DNA of 64,000 bases from Phycisphaerales bacterium (lineage in GTDB: Bacteria > Planctomycetota > Phycisphaerae > Phycisphaerales > UBA5793): contig JADZAS010000015.1 in the NCBI GenBank assembly GCA_020852515.1, positions 124,001 through 188,000 on the forward strand, in the 5' to 3' direction. Made by a program: the position numbers and the translations under genes. Below the pieces are notes generated by a model that was not told the origin of the DNA, searched no databases, and saw nothing but the letters and a program-made list of their open reading frames with translations. Below are positions 53,785 through 62,204 of the stretch, piece by piece (within the stretch, counting starts at the first letter, position 1; every line of letters begins with the position of its first letter).

Positions 53785-55350
53785 ATGAAGTACACGCTTC
53801 GGCGCTCTGTTTCGCTTGCCGTGTTTACATACGGGGTTCTGGTTCTCATCGGATCCTCCGCATCCGCACTGGCGCAGGACGGACTGCCATACACCATTAC
53901 GCCACCCGAAGGCGCAGTCAGCTTCGGGCGCGTACTTGCCAGCGGTAGCGATGCCGATGGCGATGACCTCCCCGACATCTTTGTTGGCGATCCGGGCGTC
54001 AAACGGGATGGCGAGTGGGTCGGCCGCTGGTCCATGTACAGCGGCCGCGACGGCTCGCTGCTCTGGAGCGTGCTCGGTTCGGAGCCCCATGGCGGGGTAT
54101 TCGAGCCCGACGCCAGTGTGACCTTCATTGCCGATCTCGATGGCGATGGTCGCGACGATGTGCTTCTCGGCCTGCACGAAGCAAGGCAATTCGCTGGCGT
54201 CGTGCAGATTTATTCGGGGCGGACGGGTGAGTTGATTCGCCAGTACGTCGGCGAGCGTGGGGAAGACCTCGGTTACGACGTGGCGCGAATCGGCGATCTC
54301 GACGGCGATCACGTTGATGACTTCGCCTATACCGGCAAGCTCGAATCGCGTGGACTGACCTACGTGCGCAGCGGCGCCACAGCTGATCTGCTGCTTGCCA
54401 TCGACCCGCCGGGCGACTGGTCGACGCGCCGATTGGCTGGAACCGGCGATCTCAATGGCGATCACGTACCCGATCTCATCCTCGCGACCTACCAGGGAGG
54501 CTTTGGCAACTTTCTCACAAGCCGGCAGTTTGCCGTCTCCGGCGCCAACGGCAAGGCGCTGTGGCAGGTCATTCAGCCTGTCGGGCTGGTCGCTGGCGCG
54601 GGGCTTGCAGCCGGGGTCGACCTCACCGGAGATGATGTGCCCGATGTGGCTTTGTGGGTGTCGAGTCGTGACACGATCATGATCCTTTCCGGCGCAACGG
54701 GTGAAACGGTCGTCTCGTATCTGGCACCTCTCCCTGGAACGGACTGGGGACGGACTTTGCTGTTCTGCGATGTGAACGCCGATGGTCGCCCGGACCTCGC
54801 CGCCGCACGATACGGCAGCAGCTTCGGCATCGATGTGGTCAACCCGCTCACCGGCCGCGTGCTGCACTCGATCGTCGGAACGGGCGGTGACCTCAACTCG
54901 GCGGATCAGATTGCGATGGCCGACGTGAACGGCGACGGAGCGGACGATCTCATCATCGGTTCGGGTGGAAATGGAGTGCCCGTCTTCGGCGGCAGCCCCC
55001 TGCTGCTCAACTTTGAGCGGCGCCGCGACAACTACGAAGTTTCCGTCGGTGAGCCCTACGACTTCACCGTCGGCGGGGGCACGCCGGGGCGCACGGTGCA
55101 CCTGCTCGGCTCCATCACCGGTAACGGGTGCACGTTCGTGCCGCAACTGGGCATCTGCATCGATCTCGATCAGCGCATCTACCGCCTCGGCGCGGCCATC
55201 ACCGACCCTAAGCGCGTGGCGCACTTTACGGTGCAGGTGCCGCTCAACATGCCACTCGGCCCCGTCTGGCTCCAGGCGCTGGACGTCAACGACCCCGGCC
55301 GCGGGCCCATCACGAGCAACGTGATGCAGCTGCAAGTTGTGCAGCCTTAG
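53785..55350 (+). CDS. Secreted FG-GAP/integrin-type propeller protein, copy 3
   Basis: The 521-residue product is most like copy 2 at its start (SALAQDGLPYTITPPEGAVS) and most like copy 1 at its end (FTVGGGTPGRTVHLLGSITG, CTFVPQLGICIDLDQ). This mosaic suggests recombination between copies. Seven DxDGD/DxNGD repeats are present. It ends convergent with the peroxiredoxin gene 29 bases away. Confidence 0.87.
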   Translation: MKYTLRRSVSLAVFTYGVLVLIGSSASALAQDGLPYTITPPEGAVSFGRVLASGSDADGDDLPDIFVGDPGVKRDGEWVGRWSMYSGRDGSLLWSVLGSEPHGGVFEPDASVTFIADLDGDGRDDVLLGLHEARQFAGVVQIYSGRTGELIRQYVGERGEDLGYDVARIGDLDGDHVDDFAYTGKLESRGLTYVRSGATADLLLAIDPPGDWSTRRLAGTGDLNGDHVPDLILATYQGGFGNFLTSRQFAVSGANGKALWQVIQPVGLVAGAGLAAGVDLTGDDVPDVALWVSSRDTIMILSGATGETVVSYLAPLPGTDWGRTLLFCDVNADGRPDLAAARYGSSFGIDVVNPLTGRVLHSIVGTGGDLNSADQIAMADVNGDGADDLIIGSGGNGVPVFGGSPLLLNFERRRDNYEVSVGEPYDFTVGGGTPGRTVHLLGSITGNGCTFVPQLGICIDLDQRIYRLGAAITDPKRVAHFTVQVPLNMPLGPVWLQALDVNDPGRGPITSNVMQLQVVQP

Positions 55351-55379
55351 GAGCGCATCACATGTGCCGCGAGCTCAAT

Positions 55380-55865
55380 TCACTCCGGTCGCGCCTCATC
55401 GTTGAGTTGCCTCACGAGGCGCAGCGCTTCTTCAACGTGCGCCGTCGGGCGGAACTGTGAATCGAAGATGTGCCGCACGACGCCGCGGCGGTCGATGATG
55501 TACGTCGTCCGGCCGGGCAGCAGGCCGAAGGTGCGCGGCACGCCGAACAGGCGGCGCACCTTGCCGCCGCGATCGCTCAACAGCGTGAAGGGCAGGTGGT
55601 GGCGCTGGGCGAAGCTCTCGTGCGACTGGCTCGTGTCGCTGCTGATGCCGATCACCGTCGCGCCGGCGTCGGCGAAGGCTTCGTGCCCGTCGCGAAACGA
55701 GCAGGCCTGCCGCGTGCAGCCCATCGAGCCGTCCCTTGGATAGAAAAAGAGCACCACGCAGCCCGAGTCGAGGTAATCGTGCAGGCGCACGGCCCGTCCC
55801 TGCGCATCGGGCAGGGTGAAGTCCGGAGCCGGATCGCCGACTTTGATGCGCGGCCGATTGGACAT
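55380..55865 (-). CDS. Peroxiredoxin (Bcp/PrxQ-like)
   Basis: Thiol peroxidases of this group reduce hydrogen and organic peroxides using thioredoxin. The 161-residue product has VGDPAPDFTLPDAQGR, VVLFFYPRDGSMGCTRQACSF with peroxidatic C50 and resolving C55 in a C-x4-C arrangement, and GISSDTSQSHESFAQRHHLP. AAGGA precedes the ATG. The usual PG before the active Cys is SM. It interrupts the FG-GAP cluster on the opposite strand. Confidence 0.92.
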   Translation of the reverse strand: MSNRPRIKVGDPAPDFTLPDAQGRAVRLHDYLDSGCVVLFFYPRDGSMGCTRQACSFRDGHEAFADAGATVIGISSDTSQSHESFAQRHHLPFTLLSDRGGKVRRLFGVPRTFGLLPGRTTYIIDRRGVVRHIFDSQFRPTAHVEEALRLVRQLNDEARPE

Positions 55866-56078
55866 GATGAATTCCTTGTCATCTCGAAGCCCGGGGCGTC
55901 CAGTTTCTGACCGGAACGTGCTACCGTGAACTTGCTCGGCCGAGGCATTCAGGATAGGCTCCGGACGAGCGCGGCCTTTCGTCCGGCACCCCCTGCCGGC
56001 AACACCGCCCGGGCTGAGCTTTCGGCCCCAACCAATGCGGAACCACCACAGACCTGGCCGCGCAGAAGGAGCCATCTC

Positions 56079-57638
56079 ATGTTTTTGCGCAGGCTGTTCC
56101 AATCGTTGTCGCATCTGATGGTGTCTGTTGTGTTGGCGGCGCTGGTCGCGCCCGCGCTGGCTCAGTCCGGCATGCCGCTGGTCATCGAGCCGCCGGGCGG
56201 GTCGGTTCAGTTCGGCGTGAGCGTGGCCACGGGCGACGCCGACGGCGACGGCTGGGCGGATCTGTTCATCGGCGACCCCGGCTTTGTCGCCGACGGCGCC
56301 ACGGTCGGAAGGTGGTTCATTTATTCTGGACGCGAGCGGACCACGTTGTGGAGTCGCGCCGGCGAAGATGTGTTTGACGGGGGCACGGCCTATGCGTCAA
56401 GTCTGATGGGAGTGTTCATCGACGACATCAACGGTGACGGCGCGGATGATCTTCTGATTGGTCGCCCCGATGTGAACGGCGCCACCGGAGTGGTTGAAGT
56501 GTTCTCCGGCCGAACGGGCGATCAAATCTACCGCTTCCAAGGTGCTTCAGCCGGGGATCTGCTGGGCATCGATGCAACCGGACTGGACGACGTAGACCAG
56601 GATGACGTGCCGGACTTCGCGTACGTCGCACGCCACGCCCAGAGCGGGTCGATCGCGGTGCGCAGCGGCCGAACCGGCGAACTGATCGGCGAAGCAGCGC
56701 TGCCCTGGCCGCGCCGAATTCGAAACGCCGGTGACGTGAATGGAGACACCGTCGGCGACATCGTCGTCGGCCAGCGCGAGGCGCAGCCCACGTCATACGG
56801 TCTGACCATGCTCTCGGGCGCAACACTGGACGAACTCTGGCACTCGGATGCGCCGGGTTGGGGCAATGAAGGAGATTTCGGCTACGCGCTCGCCACTGGT
56901 GTCGATCTCACAGGTGATCTGGTGCCCGATGTGATCACGCCGTCAGACGTCCATGGCGAGTTCGTCTACGTCTGCTCGGGCGTCAACGGGCAGGCCGTAG
57001 ATCAGCTACGGGTGATCCAGGGTTCGACCTCGTTTGTCATCCCCGGCACATTTGCCGACGTGGATGGCGACGGCCGTCCGGAGCTGCTCTTCGAGACCTA
57101 CAGCGACTTCGAACGGACGGGGATTGATGTCCTCGATCCGATTTCGGACCGCATGATTCACTGGGTGCAGTCCAGCAGCGCGGTCTGGCCATCGTACGGC
57201 AACGAAATCGCTGCAGGCGATATCAACAACGACGGTCGCGACGACCTGGTCGTCGGTTCGCCGGCGGGCGTGACCGTGCACGGAGGCAACGACCTGCTGC
57301 TGCACCTGTCCGTTCCGAGACGACTCTATGAAGTTGCTCGCGGCTCCGTCGCCGGCCTGCAGGTGTATGTCCGCGAGACGGACCGCCGCGTCCATCTGCT
57401 CGGCTCGATCACCGGAAATGGCTGCACGTATGTCCAGCAACTGGGCATCTGCATCGACCTCAATCGCCGCATCCACCATCTTGGCGCTGCGGTCTCTAAC
57501 GCGCAGGGTGTGGCGGAGTTCGCCGTCGAGATACCGCAGGAAATCCGTCCGGGACCGTTGTGGCTGCAGGCGGTGGATGTAAGCAATGCATCAGGGCCGG
57601 CTGCTTCCAACGTGGTTGAACTCGTGATCATGCCGTAA
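56079..57638 (+). CDS. Secreted FG-GAP/integrin-type propeller protein, copy 4
   Basis: The 519-residue product has a signal peptide ending PALAQ, MPLVIEPPGGSVQFG, and seven repeats (DADGDGWADLFIGDP, DINGDGADDLLIG, DVDQDDVPDFAY and others) plus the shared C-terminal module (VHLLGSITGNGCTYVQQLGI). It is the most diverged copy: the repeat before the module and the segment RRLYEVARGSVAGLQVYVRE differ. AAGGAG precedes the ATG. It is separated from copies 1-3 by the peroxiredoxin gene. Confidence 0.87.
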   Translation: MFLRRLFQSLSHLMVSVVLAALVAPALAQSGMPLVIEPPGGSVQFGVSVATGDADGDGWADLFIGDPGFVADGATVGRWFIYSGRERTTLWSRAGEDVFDGGTAYASSLMGVFIDDINGDGADDLLIGRPDVNGATGVVEVFSGRTGDQIYRFQGASAGDLLGIDATGLDDVDQDDVPDFAYVARHAQSGSIAVRSGRTGELIGEAALPWPRRIRNAGDVNGDTVGDIVVGQREAQPTSYGLTMLSGATLDELWHSDAPGWGNEGDFGYALATGVDLTGDLVPDVITPSDVHGEFVYVCSGVNGQAVDQLRVIQGSTSFVIPGTFADVDGDGRPELLFETYSDFERTGIDVLDPISDRMIHWVQSSSAVWPSYGNEIAAGDINNDGRDDLVVGSPAGVTVHGGNDLLLHLSVPRRLYEVARGSVAGLQVYVRETDRRVHLLGSITGNGCTYVQQLGICIDLNRRIHHLGAAVSNAQGVAEFAVEIPQEIRPGPLWLQAVDVSNASGPAASNVVELVIMP

Positions 57639-57745
57639 CCGCCCCGCGCCTGGCACTTGCGGCCACTGCGCTCGATGGCTACGGTCAGACTGGGTGATGA
57701 GCGTGGCTGCATACATCATCGGATCGTTTGTCCACGGAGAGCGCC

Positions 57746-60313
57746 GTGGCCGCTGATGCCGCGCTCTCGGCGCCGGCGGAGGCGAGCGCGGTGAAGGTGT
57801 CGCGGCGGCCGGTGGTGGTGCTGGCGCTGCTCGCGGCCGGGGTGCTCATCGCCAATGTCTTCGAGATCCGCTCGCTCTGGCTTTGGCTCACGCCTGCCGC
57901 CGCCGCGGCGGGGATGGTCCTGAGCGCCTTCTGGCGCCGGCGCGAGCCGATTCTCCCCGCGCCGCTGCTGCTGGGCGCGGCCCTGATCGCGCTGAGCGCG
58001 TGCTGGGCGACGCTGCTCGAGCATCGCGCGAGCCCGTCATCCATCGCCGCGATGGTGACGGACCGCGATCATCTCTGGCACATCGAAGGGCGCATCGCCA
58101 GCCCGCCGACCGTCAAGACGCCCGGGCGGGGCTCGCTGGGTCGCTACGGCTTTCAGGAGCCCATCACGGTTTTCCGATTCGATGTGCAGCAGGCCATCCG
58201 CAGCGATGGTACGAGCCAACCCATGGGCGGCGTGGTGCTCGTGCGCGTAAGCGGGCCGGGCTATCACTGGAACATCGGCGACCGGCTGCGCCTCATCGGC
58301 ATGGTGCGAGCCTTTCCCCCGGCGATGAACCCGGGTGAGACGAATCTCGCCGAAATTGCCCGGGCCCAGGGCCTGGCGGGCCTCTTCGACGTCGCCACGG
58401 AAGAGAGCGTGGTCGAACTCGGCGTGGAAAGCGAGTGGGTGTGGCGCCTGCGCCGCTGGCAGAGCGACCTGCGGCAGCGCGCCGCGGGATGGATTCGCCA
58501 GGACCTGCCCGAGACCGACGAAACCCAGCGCGATGCGCTGCTGGCGGCGCTGATGCTCGGCGAGCGCGGCCCGGGCCTCGACGGGCTCGACAAGTCGTTT
58601 ACGCGCGTGGGCCTGGCGCACCTGCTGGCGATCTCGGGCATGCACCTGGCGATCCTCGTGCTGACCGGGCTCATGCTCGTGCGGCTCTTCTCCTGGCCGC
58701 CGGCGGTCGAGCGGCTGGTGATCGCGCTGCTGGTGGTGGCGTACCTTTCGATCGTGCCCGCGCGCGTTCCGGCGTGGCGCGCGGGTGTGATGTCGCTGGC
58801 GTTTCTGGGCGCGGGCGTGGCGGGCCGGCGGCTGGATCACCTCAACCTCTGGGCCATCAGCGCCATCGTCGTGCTGCTCTGGAAGCCCAGCGAGATCGCG
58901 GCGCCTGGCGCGCAGTTAAGTTTCGGCGTGGTGCTGGCGTTCATCACGCTCACGCCGCACCTGCGCCGGCATTTCTTCGGCGAAACGCGCGACACCGAAC
59001 TGCTCAGCCCCGCCGATGAACTGTTGGAGCAGGGCAAGACCATCGTAACGGCCACCGTGGTCGCCTGGCTCGTGGCCACGCCGCTGGCGGCGCATCACTT
59101 CGGCGTCATCTGCCCGCTGGCGCCGCTGGCCACTTTGCCCGCCATGCTGCTCACGCACATCGCGCTGACCGCAGGCTATCTCAAGGCGCTCACGGCCGTG
59201 CTGCTGCCCAGCGTCGGCGTACTGATTGCGCCGGTGCTGGCCATCGCGACCGACGGGCTCATCGGGCTGGTTGATCGCGTCGATCGCCTGCCGCTCTCGA
59301 CCATTCCCGTCCAGCCGCCGGGCGTGCTGTGGACCGTTGCGGTGACGGCGGCTCTGGTGTGCTGGATCCGCTTCCCGGCCGGGGCGTTTGCCAGCCGGTG
59401 GCGGCGCTGGGCCATGCCGTGCCTGGTGCTCGCGTTCACGGCGTGGCTGCTGCGGGCCGAGTTGCCGCAGTGGTTCAATCCGATGCGCCAGCGAGACCGA
59501 ATCATCATGCTCGCGGTCGGCAACGGCTCATGTTACATCGTCGAGAGCGGCGGCGAGGCGGTGATGTTTGACGCCGGCTCGGGCAACTACCTCGGCATCG
59601 GCGACTCGACCATCATCCCCGCGGTGCGGCGGCTGGGCATCCTCGAAGTGCAGACGCTCGCGCTGAGCCACGGCGACGTCGATCATTTCGCCGCGGCGAT
59701 CGAAGTCATGAGCGAACTGCACACGAGGCGGCTGCTCATCACCTCCGACATGATGAACCAGGCCGCGAGCGATCCGCTCGGCCCGATCGCGCTGGTGGTG
59801 AATGAGGCCGAGCGGCTGGGAGTGCAACTCATCATCGCCGACGCCGGCTATCAGGCCGACTTCGGCCAGTCGCACTGGACGTGGATGCACCCGCCGGCGG
59901 ACGGCGTGTACCGCGCGAGCAACGAAGCCTCGATGGTCGTGCGCGTCGAATGCGGCGCGCACCGCCTGCTGCTCACCGGCGACATCCAGGGCGCGGGGCT
60001 CGTCGAACTCATGCACAGCCGCGACGCCGGCGAACTGAAGGCGACGATCATGGAACTGCCGCACCACGGCAGCTGGTCGGAGATGAGCGCCGAATTCGTC
60101 CGCATGGTCGATCCGCAGATCGTGCTGCAGAGCACGGCCGACGGCCGGCTCATCGGCGACCGCTGGGTGGATGAACTTGCCTCTCGGCAGCGCTACATCA
60201 CCGCCGTGCACGGCGCGACGGTCATCGAACTGGATCGCGGCCAGCCGCCTCGCGTGCACACCCACCTTGCTCCATCGGAATCTTCCGAGCCGGGTCAGTC
60301 GCCTTCGCGGTAG
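57746..60313 (+). CDS. comEC: ComEC/Rec2 DNA-uptake channel protein
   Basis: ComEC forms the inner-membrane channel for single-stranded DNA in natural competence. The 855-residue product starts at GTG 57746 (GGAG seven bases upstream) and has two N-terminal membrane segments, an extracellular DUF4131-like domain, a Competence domain with the diagnostic LLAISGMHLAILVLTGL, about ten membrane segments in all, and a C-terminal metallo-beta-lactamase domain with LSHGDVDHFAA and LPHHGSWSEMS. It overlaps rpiB tail to tail by 19 bases. Confidence 0.94.
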   Translation: MAADAALSAPAEASAVKVSRRPVVVLALLAAGVLIANVFEIRSLWLWLTPAAAAAGMVLSAFWRRREPILPAPLLLGAALIALSACWATLLEHRASPSSIAAMVTDRDHLWHIEGRIASPPTVKTPGRGSLGRYGFQEPITVFRFDVQQAIRSDGTSQPMGGVVLVRVSGPGYHWNIGDRLRLIGMVRAFPPAMNPGETNLAEIARAQGLAGLFDVATEESVVELGVESEWVWRLRRWQSDLRQRAAGWIRQDLPETDETQRDALLAALMLGERGPGLDGLDKSFTRVGLAHLLAISGMHLAILVLTGLMLVRLFSWPPAVERLVIALLVVAYLSIVPARVPAWRAGVMSLAFLGAGVAGRRLDHLNLWAISAIVVLLWKPSEIAAPGAQLSFGVVLAFITLTPHLRRHFFGETRDTELLSPADELLEQGKTIVTATVVAWLVATPLAAHHFGVICPLAPLATLPAMLLTHIALTAGYLKALTAVLLPSVGVLIAPVLAIATDGLIGLVDRVDRLPLSTIPVQPPGVLWTVAVTAALVCWIRFPAGAFASRWRRWAMPCLVLAFTAWLLRAELPQWFNPMRQRDRIIMLAVGNGSCYIVESGGEAVMFDAGSGNYLGIGDSTIIPAVRRLGILEVQTLALSHGDVDHFAAAIEVMSELHTRRLLITSDMMNQAASDPLGPIALVVNEAERLGVQLIIADAGYQADFGQSHWTWMHPPADGVYRASNEASMVVRVECGAHRLLLTGDIQGAGLVELMHSRDAGELKATIMELPHHGSWSEMSAEFVRMVDPQIVLQSTADGRLIGDRWVDELASRQRYITAVHGATVIELDRGQPPRVHTHLAPSESSEPGQSPSR

Positions 60314-60765
60314 TCGGCAGGGTCTTTGCCCTCTTCGACCAGGCGGACCTTGCGCAGGCGGCGCTCGTGCCGGCCGGCTTCGAACTCGGTCTCGATCCAC
60401 TTGATGACGATCTTGCGCAGGTCATTGGGACCGACGAGATCGGCGGGGATGCAGAGGACGTTGCAGTCATGATGGGCGCGGCTGATTTCGGCGGCCCAAG
60501 AGTCGTAGCCCACGACGGCGCGGATGCCCTTGATCTTGTTGCAGGTGATGCAGGTGCCGATTCCGCTGCCGGTGAGCAGCACGCCGCGGTCGGCCCGGCC
60601 GGAGGCGACGGCCAGAGCCACCAGGTAAGCCTGCTCGGGGTAGTCCACGCTCGTCTGGTCGAGGTGGCCAATGTACTGCACTTCGTGGCGCAGCGAGCGC
60701 AGGATCTCGACAACCTCCAGCGCGCCCTTAACGCCTCGATGATCGGCACCGACGAATATCTTCAC
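60295..60765 (-). CDS. rpiB: Ribose 5-phosphate isomerase B
   Basis: RpiB interconverts ribose 5-phosphate and ribulose 5-phosphate. The 156-residue product starts at GTG with KIFVGADHRGVKGALEVVE and shows VDYPEQAYLVALAVASG, GVLLTGSGIGTCITCNKIKGIRA with the catalytic Cys, and SRAHHDCNVLCIPADLVG. It overlaps the upstream phosphatase gene by four bases (GTGA), so both are translationally coupled. Confidence 0.92.
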   Translation of the reverse strand: MKIFVGADHRGVKGALEVVEILRSLRHEVQYIGHLDQTSVDYPEQAYLVALAVASGRADRGVLLTGSGIGTCITCNKIKGIRAVVGYDSWAAEISRAHHDCNVLCIPADLVGPNDLRKIVIKWIETEFEAGRHERRLRKVRLVEEGKDPADYREGD

Positions 60766-61214
60766 CGCGCCAGTTCCTTCAATCTCGCCTGCAGCAGCCG
60801 CTTGATCTCTCGCGCGGTCTGATCGTAGACCTCCTGCGTCTGGCCGATGGGATCCTGGATGTCCTGGTCGGGGTTGAGGCGCCGCAGCTTGGGCGCCGCC
60901 GCGGGATCGATTTCGAGCACCTGGTCCAGGTGCGACTGCGACATGCCGATGATGACCGACGCCCACTCGATGAGGTCGCGCGTGAGCGGCTGTGAGCGGT
61001 GGGTGGAGATGTCTACTCCGATGTGCTGCATGGCGGCAATGGCCTCGGGCGTGGCGGGGCTGCCCAGCGACGCCCACGCCCCGGCGGACTGAATCTGCCA
61101 GTGGCGATCGCCTTCGAGCAGCCCGTGCGCAAGGAGATGCCGGGCCAGACCCTCGGCCATGGGCGAGCGGCAGGTGTTGCCGGTGCAGACAAAAAGGAGG
61201 GTCCGGCCTTTCAT
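60762..61214 (-). CDS. Low-molecular-weight phosphatase, probable protein-arginine phosphatase
   Basis: The 150-residue product has the LMW-PTP P-loop FVCTGNTCRSPMAEG: nucleophile C10, R16, and Thr14 at the position where YwlE of Bacillus has Thr11, the residue linked to phospho-arginine specificity, whereas tyrosine phosphatases have Ile. The general acid is in DPIGQTQEVYDQ. The downstream neighbour rpiB reproduces the ywlE-ywlF order of Bacillus. It ends LKELAR and overlaps rpiB by four bases. Whether an McsB-type arginine kinase exists in this genome is unknown. Confidence 0.88.
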   Translation of the reverse strand: MKGRTLLFVCTGNTCRSPMAEGLARHLLAHGLLEGDRHWQIQSAGAWASLGSPATPEAIAAMQHIGVDISTHRSQPLTRDLIEWASVIIGMSQSHLDQVLEIDPAAAPKLRRLNPDQDIQDPIGQTQEVYDQTAREIKRLLQARLKELAR

Positions 61215-61310
61215 CGACGTAGCTCCAGCGCCTGGGACTTCCCTGCGACCTTGAACGATATGGCCAGAGGCGGGGTCTTGCGCATCCTGTCTGACGAAGT
61301 GAAATGACTG

Positions 61311-61339
61311 TTGGCTCCGGGCGCGGGCCACGATAGACT
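61311..61339 (+). promoter_or_regulatory. Candidate promoter TTGGCT-N17-TAGACT
   Basis: TTGGCT (61311-61316) and TAGACT (61334-61339) are 17 bases apart, and transcription would start about 60 bases before the GTG at 61407. It lies divergent from the phosphatase gene. Confidence 0.45.
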
Positions 61340-61406
61340 GTCTGTAATCGGCCGGCGCGCCGTCGGCCGCAGACGCGCAAAAGACCTGTGTTGCGGAGAT
61401 TGCCTG

Positions 61407-61976
61407 GTGGAGTTCGTCCAGTACCGTGAGGTTCTGCCCGGTCTTCAGGAACATGGACTCATCGAGGCCACGGACGAGGCGGGCCTGACGCGCCTTGAGA
61501 TCGAACCGCAGCCTCGCCTCAAGACGCTGCACGTGCGCGATGCCGCCAGCAAGGTGCAGCCGTATCCCGATGCCGTCGTGGTCGAGCATCCCAAGGCAGA
61601 ACTGGCCGAGTTCCTCGAGCAGGCGCTCGATCGCATTCACCTGAGCGAAGTGCTGGTGATTCCGGTCGGCCAGTGGCGCGCCGTGATCGATTGCGTCGCC
61701 TTCGATCTCGCCGCGGATGAAGAATGGCGGGAAATCGACGCTCTGGCCGCACTGAACCAGAACACCCGCAACGCCCTGGCCGTGACGCGCGGCGAGACGC
61801 GGCTGCTCATCGACATGGTCCGCTCGCTGTTCAATAACGGCAGCGAGCCGAGCCAGGATATCGCCATCACTTCGGATGTCGCGCCGCTGCTGGTCGAGGT
61901 GTTTCACGACGGCGCCATCAGCCTCACCTGGGATGGCGCGATCATCGATGCCCTGCTCAAGCATCTGAGGGAATAG
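61407..61976 (+). CDS. Protein of unknown function
   Basis: The 189-residue product starts at GTG 61407 (GGAG nine bases upstream; longer frames lack such a site). It has neither signal peptide nor membrane segment. Visible features are ELAEFLEQALDRIHLSEVLVIP, AVIDCVAFDLAADEEWREID and a C-terminal TLTW-like SLTWDGAIIDALLKHLRE. I do not recognise a family. Confidence 0.75.
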   Translation: MEFVQYREVLPGLQEHGLIEATDEAGLTRLEIEPQPRLKTLHVRDAASKVQPYPDAVVVEHPKAELAEFLEQALDRIHLSEVLVIPVGQWRAVIDCVAFDLAADEEWREIDALAALNQNTRNALAVTRGETRLLIDMVRSLFNNGSEPSQDIAITSDVAPLLVEVFHDGAISLTWDGAIIDALLKHLRE

Positions 61977-62204
61977 GCACCGAGGCATCGAATCAGAGGC
62001 GTGCCCAGTCAGCCTCCCTTCGGTCATGAGAATCTGGGGTCGAATGACGACGCGAAGGCTCCCGCAGAACCTCAGCCCCGTGGAAGGCTGCGCCGCGGAG
62101 CGCTTGGCCCGCGACGCGTACCATCCCCTGGTTCGGCTGCCGACGCAACATCCGGGCGACCCGTTGGTTAAAGAGGCAGCCGACTGCTGAAGGGGACCGA
62201 GTCG
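61977..62204 (+). other. Structured region before the prepilin gene
   Basis: The 228 bases carry several potential hairpins: CAGCC...GGCTG near 62080-62095 and CGGCTGCC (62134-62141) with GGCAGCCG (62175-62182). GACGCGAAGGCTCCC near 62050 faintly recalls the GACGCAAAGCC core of cyclic di-GMP-I riboswitches, but the CAAACC/GAAA and tetraloop-receptor parts are missing. It may be an untranslated leader; no known RNA family fits. Confidence 0.3.

Noticed and set aside
52618-55335. A 905-codon open frame on the minus strand opposite FG-GAP copies 2 and 3
   Set aside because: It is the mirror of GC-rich coding on the plus strand; the plus frames have signal peptides, ribosome binding sites and repeats, and the antisense product has no recognisable domain.
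62040-62110. Cyclic di-GMP-I riboswitch before the prepilin gene
   Set aside because: Only a loose match to the GACGCAAAGCC core; the CAAACC, GAAA loop and receptor segments are missing.
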